This document shows, piece by piece, positions 36,235 through 45,306 of a DNA stretch of 64,000 nucleotides; within the stretch, counting starts at the first letter, position 1, and each line of letters begins with the position of its first letter. The stretch spans positions 186,001 through 250,000 of the forward strand of contig NZ_FMVM01000010.1 in the NCBI RefSeq assembly GCF_900102085.1, read 5' to 3'. Below the pieces are notes generated by a model. It was not told the origin of the DNA and ran no database searches. It saw only the letters and a program-made list of their open reading frames with translations. This DNA comes from Paenibacillus polysaccharolyticus. GTDB lineage: Bacteria; Bacillota; Bacilli; Paenibacillales; Paenibacillaceae. Made by a program: the position numbers and the translations under genes.

Positions 36235-36303
36235 GATCAGATGAAGTACTGTATAACGTGTGTAAAGATAGGTGTATTAAAATGTTGTGCCTCACTAACG
36301 ACA

Positions 36304-36984
36304 CTATCCCTTTCCCGTCTTGCATATGACAGCTCTGAAACAGCGGATGGGCGCGCCGTACATCTCCGAGGAGATGGCGTCCGTAGGCTCTTCCACAGTT
36401 AACTTATCTTCAATCATCAGCCCTGTGACAGCCATGATCGTTTCCAGCAAATCCGGTCGCATCTCGGGCACATCAAAAGTGGCGATTAACTGTCCGCGTG
36501 GTTTCAACACCCGAGCGAATTCGCGAAAAGCCCGCAGCATCGTGCCCGTGTCCAGATGCTCCAGAACAGAGATGCAGAATACGCGGTCAAACTGCTCGGG
36601 ACGATATGGAAGCTGAGCCAGATTGGCCTGAGCGCGGTGAAGCCGGGTAAGGTAATGTTCGGGCAGATGGAGAGCCGCCTGTTCGCCAAAATCAGCCGCA
36701 ATATCTAGACGAATCGCCTCTTCCGACAAGATGCGTTCATCCCAATCACATGCGTGAACTTCGCGGCAATGTTCCGTGAGCCAAAACTTGAACGGGTGCG
36801 AAATACCGCAGGCTGCATCCAGCACTACGTCGCTTGAACGCGCGAATTGCCTTGCCCATTCATACTCATAAGGACGGCTCCACCATGCGGGATGAAGCGG
36901 AAAAACGAGCGTGTCTGTCTTCGGATCGCTTTGCCGGATGTACCTTGATTCCATCATTGCCGTGGTGTCGGGTGTGTCCATCAT
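36304..36984 (-). CDS. SAM-dependent methyltransferase
   Basis: A 226-residue class I methyltransferase. The SAM-binding motif I is VLDAACGISHPFKFWL, with motif II HACDWDERILS, and motif post-II DRVFCISVLEHLDTGTMLRA, then LKPRGQLIATFDVPE. The size and fold fit UbiE/Methyltransf_11 enzymes that act on small molecules or sugars. Its ATG overlaps the stop of the GT4 gene (ATGA), with AGGAGG upstream. As the last gene of the operon it probably caps or decorates a glycan by methylation; direct proof of the acceptor is lacking. Confidence 0.85.
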   Translation of the reverse strand: MMDTPDTTAMMESRYIRQSDPKTDTLVFPLHPAWWSRPYEYEWARQFARSSDVVLDAACGISHPFKFWLTEHCREVHACDWDERILSEEAIRLDIAADFGEQAALHLPEHYLTRLHRAQANLAQLPYRPEQFDRVFCISVLEHLDTGTMLRAFREFARVLKPRGQLIATFDVPEMRPDLLETIMAVTGLMIEDKLTVEEPTDAISSEMYGAPIRCFRAVICKTGKG

Positions 36985-38420
36985 GTTTGAATCGCCTCCT
37001 TCAATCCTGTTTCAGCTAAAAAAGATTCCAGTACCCTGCTCCACCGGCTGCGCCATATGGACAGATCATAAGACAGCGCCGTTTCGCGCGCATAGATGCC
37101 AAGTCGCTCCCGCTCGGAGCGATCTTGAACGAGCCTGATGAGCGCGGCAGTCAGTGCCTGCTCACCCGGAGGTACGAGCAATCCGTTGAACCCATCCTGA
37201 ATCAGATCATTGAGTCCGCCGACATTGGAAGCGATCACCGGAAGACCGCAGCTCATCGCTTCCAGGCATGCGTAGGAGGTTCCCTCCGAGAATAGGGTAG
37301 GAATGACAACGATATCTGCCTGATGGTAAGCGTCACGAATATCTTTGAAATCGTACGTATGCTGGTAGATGCGGGCTGTATGCGGATGTGTACGCTGCCA
37401 ATAGCGAAAGGCTCTGCCCACCGTACTGCCTTCGACCAGTTCTCCGGCAAATTCAACCTCCACATCTGTAAAAGCCCCGAGCAGCTTATCTGCCGCCAGC
37501 ATCATAGGAATAATACCGCGCTCGCTACTAATGCGGCGTGGATATAGAATGCGTATTGGACGTGGGACTGGTACATCTACAGCGTTGTTCGTATGACCTT
37601 GACCTTGATGAGGAGTGATTTCCGCAAACCCGTTTTCGAAAGAAACAGCATCAGCGCCGGAGTCTTCACTTTGCTCTCGCTTAAAATTCTTCGTTCTGGC
37701 TTTTTCTCCTGAACTGCGATATAACTCTGAATCATTAAGGCCTGTTGTAAGATGATCTGCTGCATCCTCTTTGTATTCCTGAACAAGGATGTCTTCATCT
37801 TCAGCCGACATTGCCGTGTCTCTTTTCCAAGCAGCCATCCAATCTTCTTCGTTTTGCTGTGGGAGTGTCCTCCTTGGCGGAGCCGGGATGAAATAAGAGG
37901 TGTCCACTGCGTTGGGAATCAGCACAATTTGTTCTGAATCGGTATACATACAAGCTGCCCGGCAGAAAGTCTGGAAATGAGAGTCTACCGAAACGATGCG
38001 AACCAGTCCGTCCAGCGCGAGCTGAATGTGATCGGCAACCTGGCGTTTCGTCTCAAGCGGCAGACGGGGGCGATCCCAATTAATTCCATGGCATATTCCG
38101 AGACTGCCAGGTTTATAGGTGATGGGTTGCCACAGGCAACTGGCATAGATGATTGGACCGCGAGCGGCTGCGGCCATCCGGTCAAAAGCTTCCGGTACAT
38201 TTTCCATGTCGTAATCGTAACCATAGACGTCGATCTGTTCGGTTCGGGTCTGGAATGCTTCGAAATAGGACAGTTGGTGTACCTCGGGAATATGTCCGAG
38301 TCCGCGGATGACACTGCATAGATCGAGAATATAACGTTCCAGCCCGCCGCCAAATACCCGGCCAAACTCCCGGTTGTAACCATCGGTAAAACTATGGGTC
38401 AGTATGCTGACCACACCCAT
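36981..38420 (-). CDS. GT4-like glycosyltransferase with ~90-residue internal insert
   Basis: A 479-residue GT-B enzyme. The N-terminal domain begins MGVVSILTHSFTDGYNREFG and contains GGGLERYILDL; the C-terminal domain has the nucleotide-sugar-binding stretch PTLFSEGTSYACLEAMSCGL with VIASNVGGLNDLI. Between the two lobes, about residues 195-285, lies an acidic, charged and apparently disordered insert not expected in the family. The start is ATG 38420 with AAGGAGGAG upstream, although the frame is open to 38513; this leaves 1 nt after the preceding gene. The insert may dock partner enzymes. Confidence 0.87.
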   Translation of the reverse strand: MGVVSILTHSFTDGYNREFGRVFGGGLERYILDLCSVIRGLGHIPEVHQLSYFEAFQTRTEQIDVYGYDYDMENVPEAFDRMAAAARGPIIYASCLWQPITYKPGSLGICHGINWDRPRLPLETKRQVADHIQLALDGLVRIVSVDSHFQTFCRAACMYTDSEQIVLIPNAVDTSYFIPAPPRRTLPQQNEEDWMAAWKRDTAMSAEDEDILVQEYKEDAADHLTTGLNDSELYRSSGEKARTKNFKREQSEDSGADAVSFENGFAEITPHQGQGHTNNAVDVPVPRPIRILYPRRISSERGIIPMMLAADKLLGAFTDVEVEFAGELVEGSTVGRAFRYWQRTHPHTARIYQHTYDFKDIRDAYHQADIVVIPTLFSEGTSYACLEAMSCGLPVIASNVGGLNDLIQDGFNGLLVPPGEQALTAALIRLVQDRSERERLGIYARETALSYDLSIWRSRWSRVLESFLAETGLKEAIQT

Positions 38421-38421
38421 A

Positions 38422-39342
38422 TTACGACTCCTCCTTCCAGGGGAGCAGGCGCGGCTCAGGGTCCAGAATGGACTCATACTGCGCTGGGTTGCCCCATTCC
38501 CCATGCGGATCAATTCGTTTGTAACGTAAGTATTTGCGTACCCGATCCTCCAAACTGCCTGCCCAGCCGAGATGCTGAACTTTCAGTTCAGTGCATACCC
38601 CTGGTAACACGGTGCAGGACGCGGGAAGACGAGGAACATGGTGATTCTGTTGCGGGTAAAAGTAAGGATAGCCCGGCATATAACGGACAAGGGAGGCAGT
38701 GTGACGTTTGTGCATGGACCACAGCTCATCCTCCCGATAATGTGTTCGGCAACCCCACATATCGTAGAATCGGAAGGCAAACCAGTCTGCGTAGTCCTGA
38801 TCAATGAGTTTGCGCATTGCCTTTTTGGCTTCAGCGCTGTATAGTTCATCGGCATCTACCGAGAGAAGCCAGTCTGGATCTGTACTGACGGCAGCTTGCC
38901 ATAACGTGTTGCGAAGGCGCCATTCTTCGGCAAACAGTGGCTTCTCTAACACATCAAGACGAACTACTTTTGGGAAAGCTCTGCATATTTCCGGTGTTCC
39001 ATCTGTACTGGCATCATCCACAATGACGATTTCATCCACGAATTCACTCAGATTTTGCAACACTTCTTCCAGATAACGTCCTTGCTCATTACGTACCTGA
39101 AGCATGGCAGTCAGCTTGTTGTTTTTATTTTTGCGCACCCGACGTACGGGAGAGTTTTGTTCGTACGCGTCTATCTCTACATCCCGGCTCGCGGAAGAAT
39201 TCGTTTCCTCTTCGATCCGTGAGTTCACGATGCGATGGACTTGACTTGAGGGGCTTTGGGCTTCGGAACTCGAAGACGTTTGAAGCAAATCATGCATAAC
39301 GGGCCTACTTCCAGGGGTTCTGCGCTTCTTCGGGTCTATCAT
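38422..39342 (-). CDS. GT2 glycosyltransferase
   Basis: A 306-residue family 2 enzyme. After a polar, Ser-rich N-terminal extension of about 70 residues, the GT-A core begins LTAMLQVRNEQGRYLEEVLQ, then VIVDDASTDGT, then the VDADELY metal site. The following region (FRFYDMWGCRTHYREDELW) is typical of enzymes that hold bulky acceptors. The start ATG overlaps the upstream stop in a TAATG junction with GAGGTG before it. It belongs to the four-gene minus operon. Confidence 0.87.
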   Translation of the reverse strand: MIDPKKRRTPGSRPVMHDLLQTSSSSEAQSPSSQVHRIVNSRIEEETNSSASRDVEIDAYEQNSPVRRVRKNKNNKLTAMLQVRNEQGRYLEEVLQNLSEFVDEIVIVDDASTDGTPEICRAFPKVVRLDVLEKPLFAEEWRLRNTLWQAAVSTDPDWLLSVDADELYSAEAKKAMRKLIDQDYADWFAFRFYDMWGCRTHYREDELWSMHKRHTASLVRYMPGYPYFYPQQNHHVPRLPASCTVLPGVCTELKVQHLGWAGSLEDRVRKYLRYKRIDPHGEWGNPAQYESILDPEPRLLPWKEES

Positions 39343-40673
39343 TAAGGCACCTCCCCAAGCAACTGCTGTACGGCTTGATCCAGCAACTCCAGTTCCATAA
39401 TCCGGGCCAAGGCCTCTTCATCCTCCGCAGCTGTCTCCAGAAACAGCCTTACCGCACCGTGACGTTCGCCTCGAAGAGCCAGTGCTGTCCCGGATAGTTG
39501 TCGATATTGCAGGAGGCTGGTCGCATCCTGAATATCACTGGCATGAACGAGCGCAAGCGCATCCTCCACACACTCTGTTTCCTGATAGATACGGAACTTC
39601 CAATGCCTTGCCGTTTCCCCGCCAAGCTCATCCAGAACGCGCAGAGCACTGCCATAATCATCATTGATACGCAGCAGTTCTGCTTGAACCAACTGTTCTT
39701 CTCCGGCTTCAAGCCAGCGGCACAATTGTTCATAATGATGACGTTCTTGCTCGTTATTTGCACTGATGCCAAACACCTGCAGAGCTTCTTCAATCTGACC
39801 TGATCTCGCATAGATGGCGGAGAGGAACCGGTAATGAGACACCACACAATCCTGCCTTCCGTTGATGACAGCATGAGTGAATGCTTCCTTGAGTGAGGCG
39901 GCGGCACGGGAATCTTCCAGTAAATACTCATATGCGGACAGAAGAAACGAGATGGTTTCATGAGCACCTGTTTTGGCTCGAAGCTGTCTGTAGTAGTCGG
40001 CTCGCACACGACATTGAAGCGTGGTAATGCGGTCTGGTTTACCAGTCAGTGCCTGCTGAAGTGCATGCATAAAAAATATCTCATAATCCCGCAGTGGAAT
40101 ACGTGTACCGTCATATTGGATGTAACCGGCTGGTGAAGTGTCTTCTCCCCCTAGCCAGATGGCACGGGCACCTTGGAAGAGCAACTTCATGTACCGGGTT
40201 TCCGAGGATGTGGCAACCAGATCGGCAATGCCGACAAGTCTGGAGATACTGCTCTCCCAGAGTGGAGATGTTGCTTCATCTCCTACCGGTTCAGGCAATA
40301 GTGCAATACATATTTCCGGTTGTAGTGAAGCTACAGCCATAAGCCAGTATGGATGTGCAACGATTGCAGCTGTGTGAGGTTCCTGTAGTCGTTTCTCCGC
40401 TTCCGCAAGGGAGATTACTTGAATGGCCTTTGGCAATTCCTCATCCTCAGCTGTACGGCTGCTGACATAAAAGATCGTACCTTCTTGAGCTGCAAATAGA
40501 GCAGCAATGTCCGGGTAAGGGAAGGATGACCAGCCTCCTTTTCGCGGGAAAAGCACATATTGGACTGCAATGTCTGTGGACACAGACAGATCGGTGGCTG
40601 CCTTCTCCAAGTCCTCTGCATGCTTTGGTTTTGGCTTTGAAGCAGTATCTGTTAATGATTCCGCATGTTCCAT
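39342..40673 (-). CDS. Unknown protein: degenerate GT-B-like N terminus plus TPR-like helices
   Basis: A 443-residue protein at the head of the minus operon. After a Lys/Glu-rich tail, residues 30-190 look like one lobe of a GT-B glycosyltransferase (VQYVLFPRKGGWSSFPYPDI; DLVATSSETRYMKLLFQGA), but no second nucleotide-binding lobe follows. The rest, about 200-443, is helical and TPR-like. The start is ATG 40673 with GTGGTGAG upstream; an in-frame TTG at 40697 is less likely. I suspect a non-catalytic scaffold or acceptor-binding subunit for the enzymes encoded downstream. Confidence 0.72.
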   Translation of the reverse strand: MEHAESLTDTASKPKPKHAEDLEKAATDLSVSTDIAVQYVLFPRKGGWSSFPYPDIAALFAAQEGTIFYVSSRTAEDEELPKAIQVISLAEAEKRLQEPHTAAIVAHPYWLMAVASLQPEICIALLPEPVGDEATSPLWESSISRLVGIADLVATSSETRYMKLLFQGARAIWLGGEDTSPAGYIQYDGTRIPLRDYEIFFMHALQQALTGKPDRITTLQCRVRADYYRQLRAKTGAHETISFLLSAYEYLLEDSRAAASLKEAFTHAVINGRQDCVVSHYRFLSAIYARSGQIEEALQVFGISANNEQERHHYEQLCRWLEAGEEQLVQAELLRINDDYGSALRVLDELGGETARHWKFRIYQETECVEDALALVHASDIQDATSLLQYRQLSGTALALRGERHGAVRLFLETAAEDEEALARIMELELLDQAVQQLLGEVP

Positions 40674-40866
40674 CTGTAACTCACCACACTTTGACAAGGG
40701 ATTTTTGGTATGTAAAAAAGCCGTTGCAGCACTTCACATATCTCCGTCTGACACTAACATATGGGCATTTGTCTCCAAACATGAACAACTTCCATGAATA
40801 CGTGCATCAGTCAAGACCAATCAGGCAACGAACAAGCCTGATAAATAGGCTTAATTTTATCTATTG

Positions 40867-40882
40867 TGTGACCGAGGTCACT
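40867..40882. promoter_or_regulatory. Rex-like operator 1 upstream of cydA
   Basis: TGTGACCGAGGTCACT contains GTGA-N6-TCAC, the core of the Rex box TTGTGA-N6-TCACAA. Rex senses NADH/NAD+ and represses cydABCD in B. subtilis. Confidence 0.6.
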
Positions 40883-40906
40883 TTTTTTACGTAAGAGGGA
40901 CGAGTT

Positions 40907-40922
40907 AGTGATAATTATCACA
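40907..40922. promoter_or_regulatory. Rex-like operator 2 upstream of cydA
   Basis: AGTGATAATTATCACA is a perfect palindrome with the same GTGA-N6-TCAC spacing, its centre 40 bp (about four helical turns) from box 1. The pair implies cooperative binding. Confidence 0.65.
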
Positions 40923-41046
40923 TGTGAAAATTAGGTAATCTGGCACAATACGTTCATCAACGTATTTGGAGGACAGACAGCGAAGAAGCCCGCTTCAAAG
41001 CCATTTACGTATCTTGCTAAAGCGAACAGAAAGAAGGGGTAAAGGT

Positions 41047-42462
41047 ATGGATCCGATTATGCTATCGCGTATCCAGTATGCACTTACAACGATTTTCCAC
41101 TTTTTCTTCGTACCGCTATCCATTGGCCTCGTGCTGCTGGTAGCCATTATGGAGACGTTGTATGTTGCGAAGGGAAAAGAGATTTACAAAACGATGGCCA
41201 AGTTCTGGGGCAAGTTGTTCCTGATCAACTTTGCCGTCGGTGTGGTCACCGGTATCTTGCAAGAGTTCCAGTTCGGTATGAACTGGTCGGAGTATTCCCG
41301 CTTTGTTGGTGATGTCTTCGGTGCGCCGCTGGCGATCGAGGCTTTGCTGGCATTTTTTATGGAGTCCACATTTATCGGTTTATGGATATTCGGCTGGGAT
41401 CGTTTGTCCAAAAAAGTACATCTGGCCTGTATCTGGCTTGTATTTGTCGGCACATTCCTGTCAGCGGTGTGGATTCTGGCAGCGAACTCGTTTATGCAAC
41501 ATCCCGTTGGATTCGCCATTAATAATGGCCGGGCGGAGATGAATGACTTCTTTGCACTCATTACCAATGGGCAGTTTCTCGTTGAATTCCCGCATACGAT
41601 TTTTGGTGCTTTAATGACGGGAGCATTTGTGGTGACGGGCATTAGTGCTTACAAGTTGATGAAAAAACAAGACGTGGAAGTGTTCCGCAGATCCTTCAAC
41701 ATTGCCGTTATTATCGGTCTCGTATCCTCGCTGGGTGTAGCTTTCTCGGGGCACTTCCAGGCTCAATATCTGGTGGAAACACAGCCGATGAAGATGGCTG
41801 CAAGTGAGGGAACCTGGACAACAACCGAAGACCCGGCACCGTGGACGGTTATTGCCTCCATTGACCCGGATAAACAGGAGAACTCCGGTGAGATCAAAAT
41901 CCCTGGATTACTCAGTTATCTCTCTTATAGTAAATTTTCCGGTAGTGTCAAAGGTATGAAAGAACTGAATGCCGAGTACCAGCAAACGTATGGACCCGGA
42001 GATTACATTCCACCAGTGCGAACCACATTCTGGAGCTTCCGTGTCATGATTGCTGCAGGCGGCTTGATGATTCTGCTTGCGATGTATGGTACATATTTGG
42101 CTTGGCGCAAGAAGCTGGAAGTGGCGAAACCCTGGTTTATGCGTCTGATGGTCTTTGCGATCTCCCTGCCGTTTATTGCGAATTCCGCAGGATGGATTAT
42201 GACTGAAGTCGGCAGGCAACCATGGACGGTGTTCGGGTATATGACGACCGAAGCAGGTGTGTCACCTAATGTTTCCGCAGGAATGATTTTGTTCTCCACG
42301 ATTGCCTTTACTGCGGCGTATACGGTTCTTGGCATCGTGATGGTGTTCCTGTTTGTCCGCAAAATCAAAGCAGGGCCGTATGCCGTCGATAAGTCCGAAG
42401 AGCATGATGAGCCTGCCGATCCGTTTGGCGTAGATGGGGGGTATTCCGTTGTTACTAAGTGA
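41047..42462 (+). CDS. cydA: Cytochrome bd ubiquinol/menaquinol oxidase subunit I
   Basis: A 471-residue membrane protein, the catalytic subunit of the high-affinity terminal oxidase. His18 in ALTTIFHFFF and His183 in VEFPHTIFG fit the haem ligands; Glu98 in AIEALLAFF fits the conserved channel glutamate; GWIMTEVGRQPW is the family signature. The quinol-binding Q-loop is short, as in Gram-positive enzymes. ATG 41047 begins the conserved MDPIMLSRIQYA; the frame is open upstream to 40966 but that part is not conserved. It overlaps cydB. Confidence 0.96.
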   Translation: MDPIMLSRIQYALTTIFHFFFVPLSIGLVLLVAIMETLYVAKGKEIYKTMAKFWGKLFLINFAVGVVTGILQEFQFGMNWSEYSRFVGDVFGAPLAIEALLAFFMESTFIGLWIFGWDRLSKKVHLACIWLVFVGTFLSAVWILAANSFMQHPVGFAINNGRAEMNDFFALITNGQFLVEFPHTIFGALMTGAFVVTGISAYKLMKKQDVEVFRRSFNIAVIIGLVSSLGVAFSGHFQAQYLVETQPMKMAASEGTWTTTEDPAPWTVIASIDPDKQENSGEIKIPGLLSYLSYSKFSGSVKGMKELNAEYQQTYGPGDYIPPVRTTFWSFRVMIAAGGLMILLAMYGTYLAWRKKLEVAKPWFMRLMVFAISLPFIANSAGWIMTEVGRQPWTVFGYMTTEAGVSPNVSAGMILFSTIAFTAAYTVLGIVMVFLFVRKIKAGPYAVDKSEEHDEPADPFGVDGGYSVVTK

Positions 42463-43462
42463 GCTGTGGTTTGTACTGATTGCCGTATTGTTTATCGGTT
42501 TTTTCTTTCTCGAAGGATTCGACTTCGGGGTAGGGATGTCTACGGGTCTGATTGCCAAAACAGATCGTGAACGTCGTACATTAATCAATTCGATTGGTCC
42601 GTTCTGGGATGGAAACGAGGTCTGGTTGCTGACCGCAGGCGGTGCCATGTTTGCTGCTTTCCCGCACTGGTATGCAACACTGTTCAGCGGATTCTATCTG
42701 CCACTGGTGGTTGTGTTGCTGTTGTTGATTGGACGCGGCGTTGCCTTTGAGTTCCGCAGTAAAATGAAACAGCAGCGCTGGCGTAAAACATGGGACATTA
42801 TTATCGTAGTGGCAAGTACCTTACTGCCATTCCTGTTTGGGGTTGTTTTTGCAACGTTGATGAAAGGTCTGCCCATTGATGAGAACATGCAGATGCATGC
42901 CGGTTTCCTGGATATTGTGAATCCGTACACCGTTATGGGTGGCTTGAGTGTAACGTTATTGTGTCTGGTTCACGGGCTGTTATTTGTTTCCTTGCGTACC
43001 GTAGGTGAATTGAGAGAACGGGCACTTAGGCTGGCGAAAAAGGTAATGATGCCGCTGGTTGCAGTGCTTGCGATATACGCATTATTGACCTATCTGATGA
43101 CCGATGTGTTTGCTGTTCGTGGCTGGGCGCTCTGGATTATGGTTCTGCTTGGTGCCACGGCACTGGCTCTTGCGGCTTACTTCATTCGTCAGCAACGAGA
43201 AGGTTGGGCTTTCGGGATGACAGGTGCGGTTATTGCCATTGCTTTTGCCTCCGTATTTATCGGATTGTTCCCGCGAGTTATGGTGAGTTCCATTAATTCG
43301 GCATTTGATCTGACCGTATATAACGCAGCATCGGGACCTTACTCATTAAAAGTGATGACTATTGTTGCGTGCACCTTGTTACCGTTTGTACTTGGATATC
43401 AGATTTGGAGTTATTATATTTTCCGCAAACGTCTGAACGAACAGCATCACCTGGAGTACTGA
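42449..43462 (+). CDS. cydB: Cytochrome bd oxidase subunit II
   Basis: A 337-residue subunit II with about eight to nine membrane segments and the typical FFLEGFDFGVGM and PFWDGNEVWLLTAGGAMFAAFP motifs. I favour the TTG at 42449, which has six G residues 7 nt upstream; ATG 42434 is the in-frame alternative with no ribosome site. Either start overlaps the end of cydA (by 14 or 29 nt), showing translational coupling. The product pairs with CydA in the membrane. Confidence 0.95.
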   Translation: MLLSELWFVLIAVLFIGFFFLEGFDFGVGMSTGLIAKTDRERRTLINSIGPFWDGNEVWLLTAGGAMFAAFPHWYATLFSGFYLPLVVVLLLLIGRGVAFEFRSKMKQQRWRKTWDIIIVVASTLLPFLFGVVFATLMKGLPIDENMQMHAGFLDIVNPYTVMGGLSVTLLCLVHGLLFVSLRTVGELRERALRLAKKVMMPLVAVLAIYALLTYLMTDVFAVRGWALWIMVLLGATALALAAYFIRQQREGWAFGMTGAVIAIAFASVFIGLFPRVMVSSINSAFDLTVYNAASGPYSLKVMTIVACTLLPFVLGYQIWSYYIFRKRLNEQHHLEY

Positions 43463-43463
43463 C

Positions 43464-45305
43464 ATGGGACGCGGGCTAATGAAGCTGCCGGGCATCCGGC
43501 CGGTACTCGCACTGGCATCTGCGCTGGTGCTCTTGCAGGCGATGACGATTATTATGCAGGCCAAATGGCTGGCACAGGCGATTACGGCGTTGTTCGAAGG
43601 TGCCACGGTTTCGTCACAGTATCCGGTGCTGCTGCTGTTTCTGGCTGCTTTTACCGCCCGCTATGCCTTGTCATTCTGGTTACAACTTGTCACTACGCGG
43701 TATGCGGAGAGAACCGGAACCGATCTGCGTAAACAGATGACGGAACAATGGTTTAGACTCGGGCCACGTTATGCCAAGACAGAAGGTACGGGACATCTGG
43801 TGACACTGGCACGTGAAGGGGTTTCCCAATATAAAACGTATCTGGAGCTGTTTATCCCGCGTATGTTGGGCATGGGGTTTATACCTGTTGTCCTTCTGCT
43901 TTATGTATTCAAACTGGATACGATGTCCGGTGTGATATTAATGCTGACGCTACCGATTCTGATCGTATTTATGATCCTCATTGGTCTGGCGACTCAGCGT
44001 AAGATCGATGGACAATTCAAGTCCTACAAAGCGCTGGCGAATCATTTTGTGGATACACTGCGTGGACTGGAAACGTTGAAAACGCTGGGGCAAAGCAAAA
44101 CACACGAAGGCTCCATCATGCAAGTAAGCCAGCGATACCGAAAAGCAACGATGTCCACACTACGTATGGCCTTTCTGTCCTCATTTGCACTGGATTTCTT
44201 CACCATGTTGTCGGTTGCGTCCGTTGCAGTAGGTCTCGGACTCCGGCTTACGGAAGGACATATGTCCCTGTTTCCTGCTCTAACGGTATTAATTCTAGCA
44301 CCTGAGTATTTCCTGCCCGTACGCATGTTGGGTGCAGATTACCACGCGACTCTGGATGGCAAGGAAGCTGGCGAAGCGATTAATCAAGTGATTGAACGAG
44401 GCAAGGCCGCAGAACAACGTCAGACAGAGGCTTATGCAAGTGCATTGGATCAAGCTGAAGTGTTGGGTGAAAATGAAAATGGTTCTGTCTCCTCTTCACA
44501 ACTGCGAGTGGTATTTAACAGGGATAAACATGAGATGTATGATGTGGCAACTTCATCATCTTGGGGAGAGCATAGCCGATTAGCGCTGAAGGATATTCAG
44601 GTTCAGCATGAAGCAGAGGGGGCATACTCCCTTCAGGATGTTACTTTCCAGCTGAAGGGTCTTGGGAAAATTGGAATCATTGGCGCTAGTGGAGCCGGAA
44701 AATCAACGCTCATTGATGTTCTCGCAGGTTTTCAGCTTCCAACAGCCGGACAAGTTCTGGTCAATGGCCAACCTCTAAGTCTGGAACGGCTCAAGGCCTG
44801 GCGTAGCCAGACGGCGGCGATTCCGCAGCATCCGTATATTTTCAGTGGTTCCATTACGGATAATATTCGTTTTTACATGCCGGAGGCATCCGATGCGGAA
44901 GTAGCTCAAGCAGCACAGGTAGCGGGGCTGACAAAGCTATTGTCATCTCTGGCAAATGGACTGCATGAACAGATTGGTGCAGGAGGCAGACAGCTCAGCG
45001 GAGGTCAGGAGCAACGTGTGGCGCTGGCAAGAGCTTTGCTGAGTGAACGCAGTGTTCTGTTGCTTGATGAACCTACGGCACATCTGGATGTCGAGACCGA
45101 ATATGAATTGAAGCAGACGATGCTGCCCTTGTTCGAAGGTAAACTTGTCTTTCTGGCAACGCATCGTCTGCACTGGATGCCGCATATGGATCGCATTATT
45201 GTCATGGATGGCGGTACGGTAGCGGAGACAGGCACACATCAGGAACTACTTGCACGAAAAGGGGTATATTATCACATGATTGAAGCGCAGATGGAGGCGA
45301 TATGA
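43464..45305 (+). CDS. cydD: CydD-type ABC transporter (cytochrome bd assembly), first half-transporter
   Basis: A 613-residue half ABC exporter: six membrane segments in residues 10-300, then an ATPase with GASGAGKST, LSGGQEQRVALARALL and LLLDEPTAHLD. CydDC exports reductant (glutathione/cysteine in E. coli) or handles haem, and is needed to assemble the bd oxidase. It starts 1 nt after cydB. A linker of about 60 residues between the two domains (QAEVLGENENGSVSSSQLRV) is longer than usual. Confidence 0.92.
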   Translation: MGRGLMKLPGIRPVLALASALVLLQAMTIIMQAKWLAQAITALFEGATVSSQYPVLLLFLAAFTARYALSFWLQLVTTRYAERTGTDLRKQMTEQWFRLGPRYAKTEGTGHLVTLAREGVSQYKTYLELFIPRMLGMGFIPVVLLLYVFKLDTMSGVILMLTLPILIVFMILIGLATQRKIDGQFKSYKALANHFVDTLRGLETLKTLGQSKTHEGSIMQVSQRYRKATMSTLRMAFLSSFALDFFTMLSVASVAVGLGLRLTEGHMSLFPALTVLILAPEYFLPVRMLGADYHATLDGKEAGEAINQVIERGKAAEQRQTEAYASALDQAEVLGENENGSVSSSQLRVVFNRDKHEMYDVATSSSWGEHSRLALKDIQVQHEAEGAYSLQDVTFQLKGLGKIGIIGASGAGKSTLIDVLAGFQLPTAGQVLVNGQPLSLERLKAWRSQTAAIPQHPYIFSGSITDNIRFYMPEASDAEVAQAAQVAGLTKLLSSLANGLHEQIGAGGRQLSGGQEQRVALARALLSERSVLLLDEPTAHLDVETEYELKQTMLPLFEGKLVFLATHRLHWMPHMDRIIVMDGGTVAETGTHQELLARKGVYYHMIEAQMEAI

Positions 45306-45306
45306 G

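Larger units (their letters stand above)
35764..36303. other. Convergent intergenic region with minus-strand terminator and repeat copy 2
   Basis: 540 bp between the third GT2-TPR gene and the methyltransferase gene. It contains a minus-strand terminator (35817-35840) and the full repeat element 35999-36234. I see no gene in it. Confidence 0.5.
40698..41046. other. Divergent promoter region between glycosylation operon and cydA
   Basis: 349 bp. Its cydA-proximal half contains the two Rex-like boxes annotated separately. I see no gene. Confidence 0.5.
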
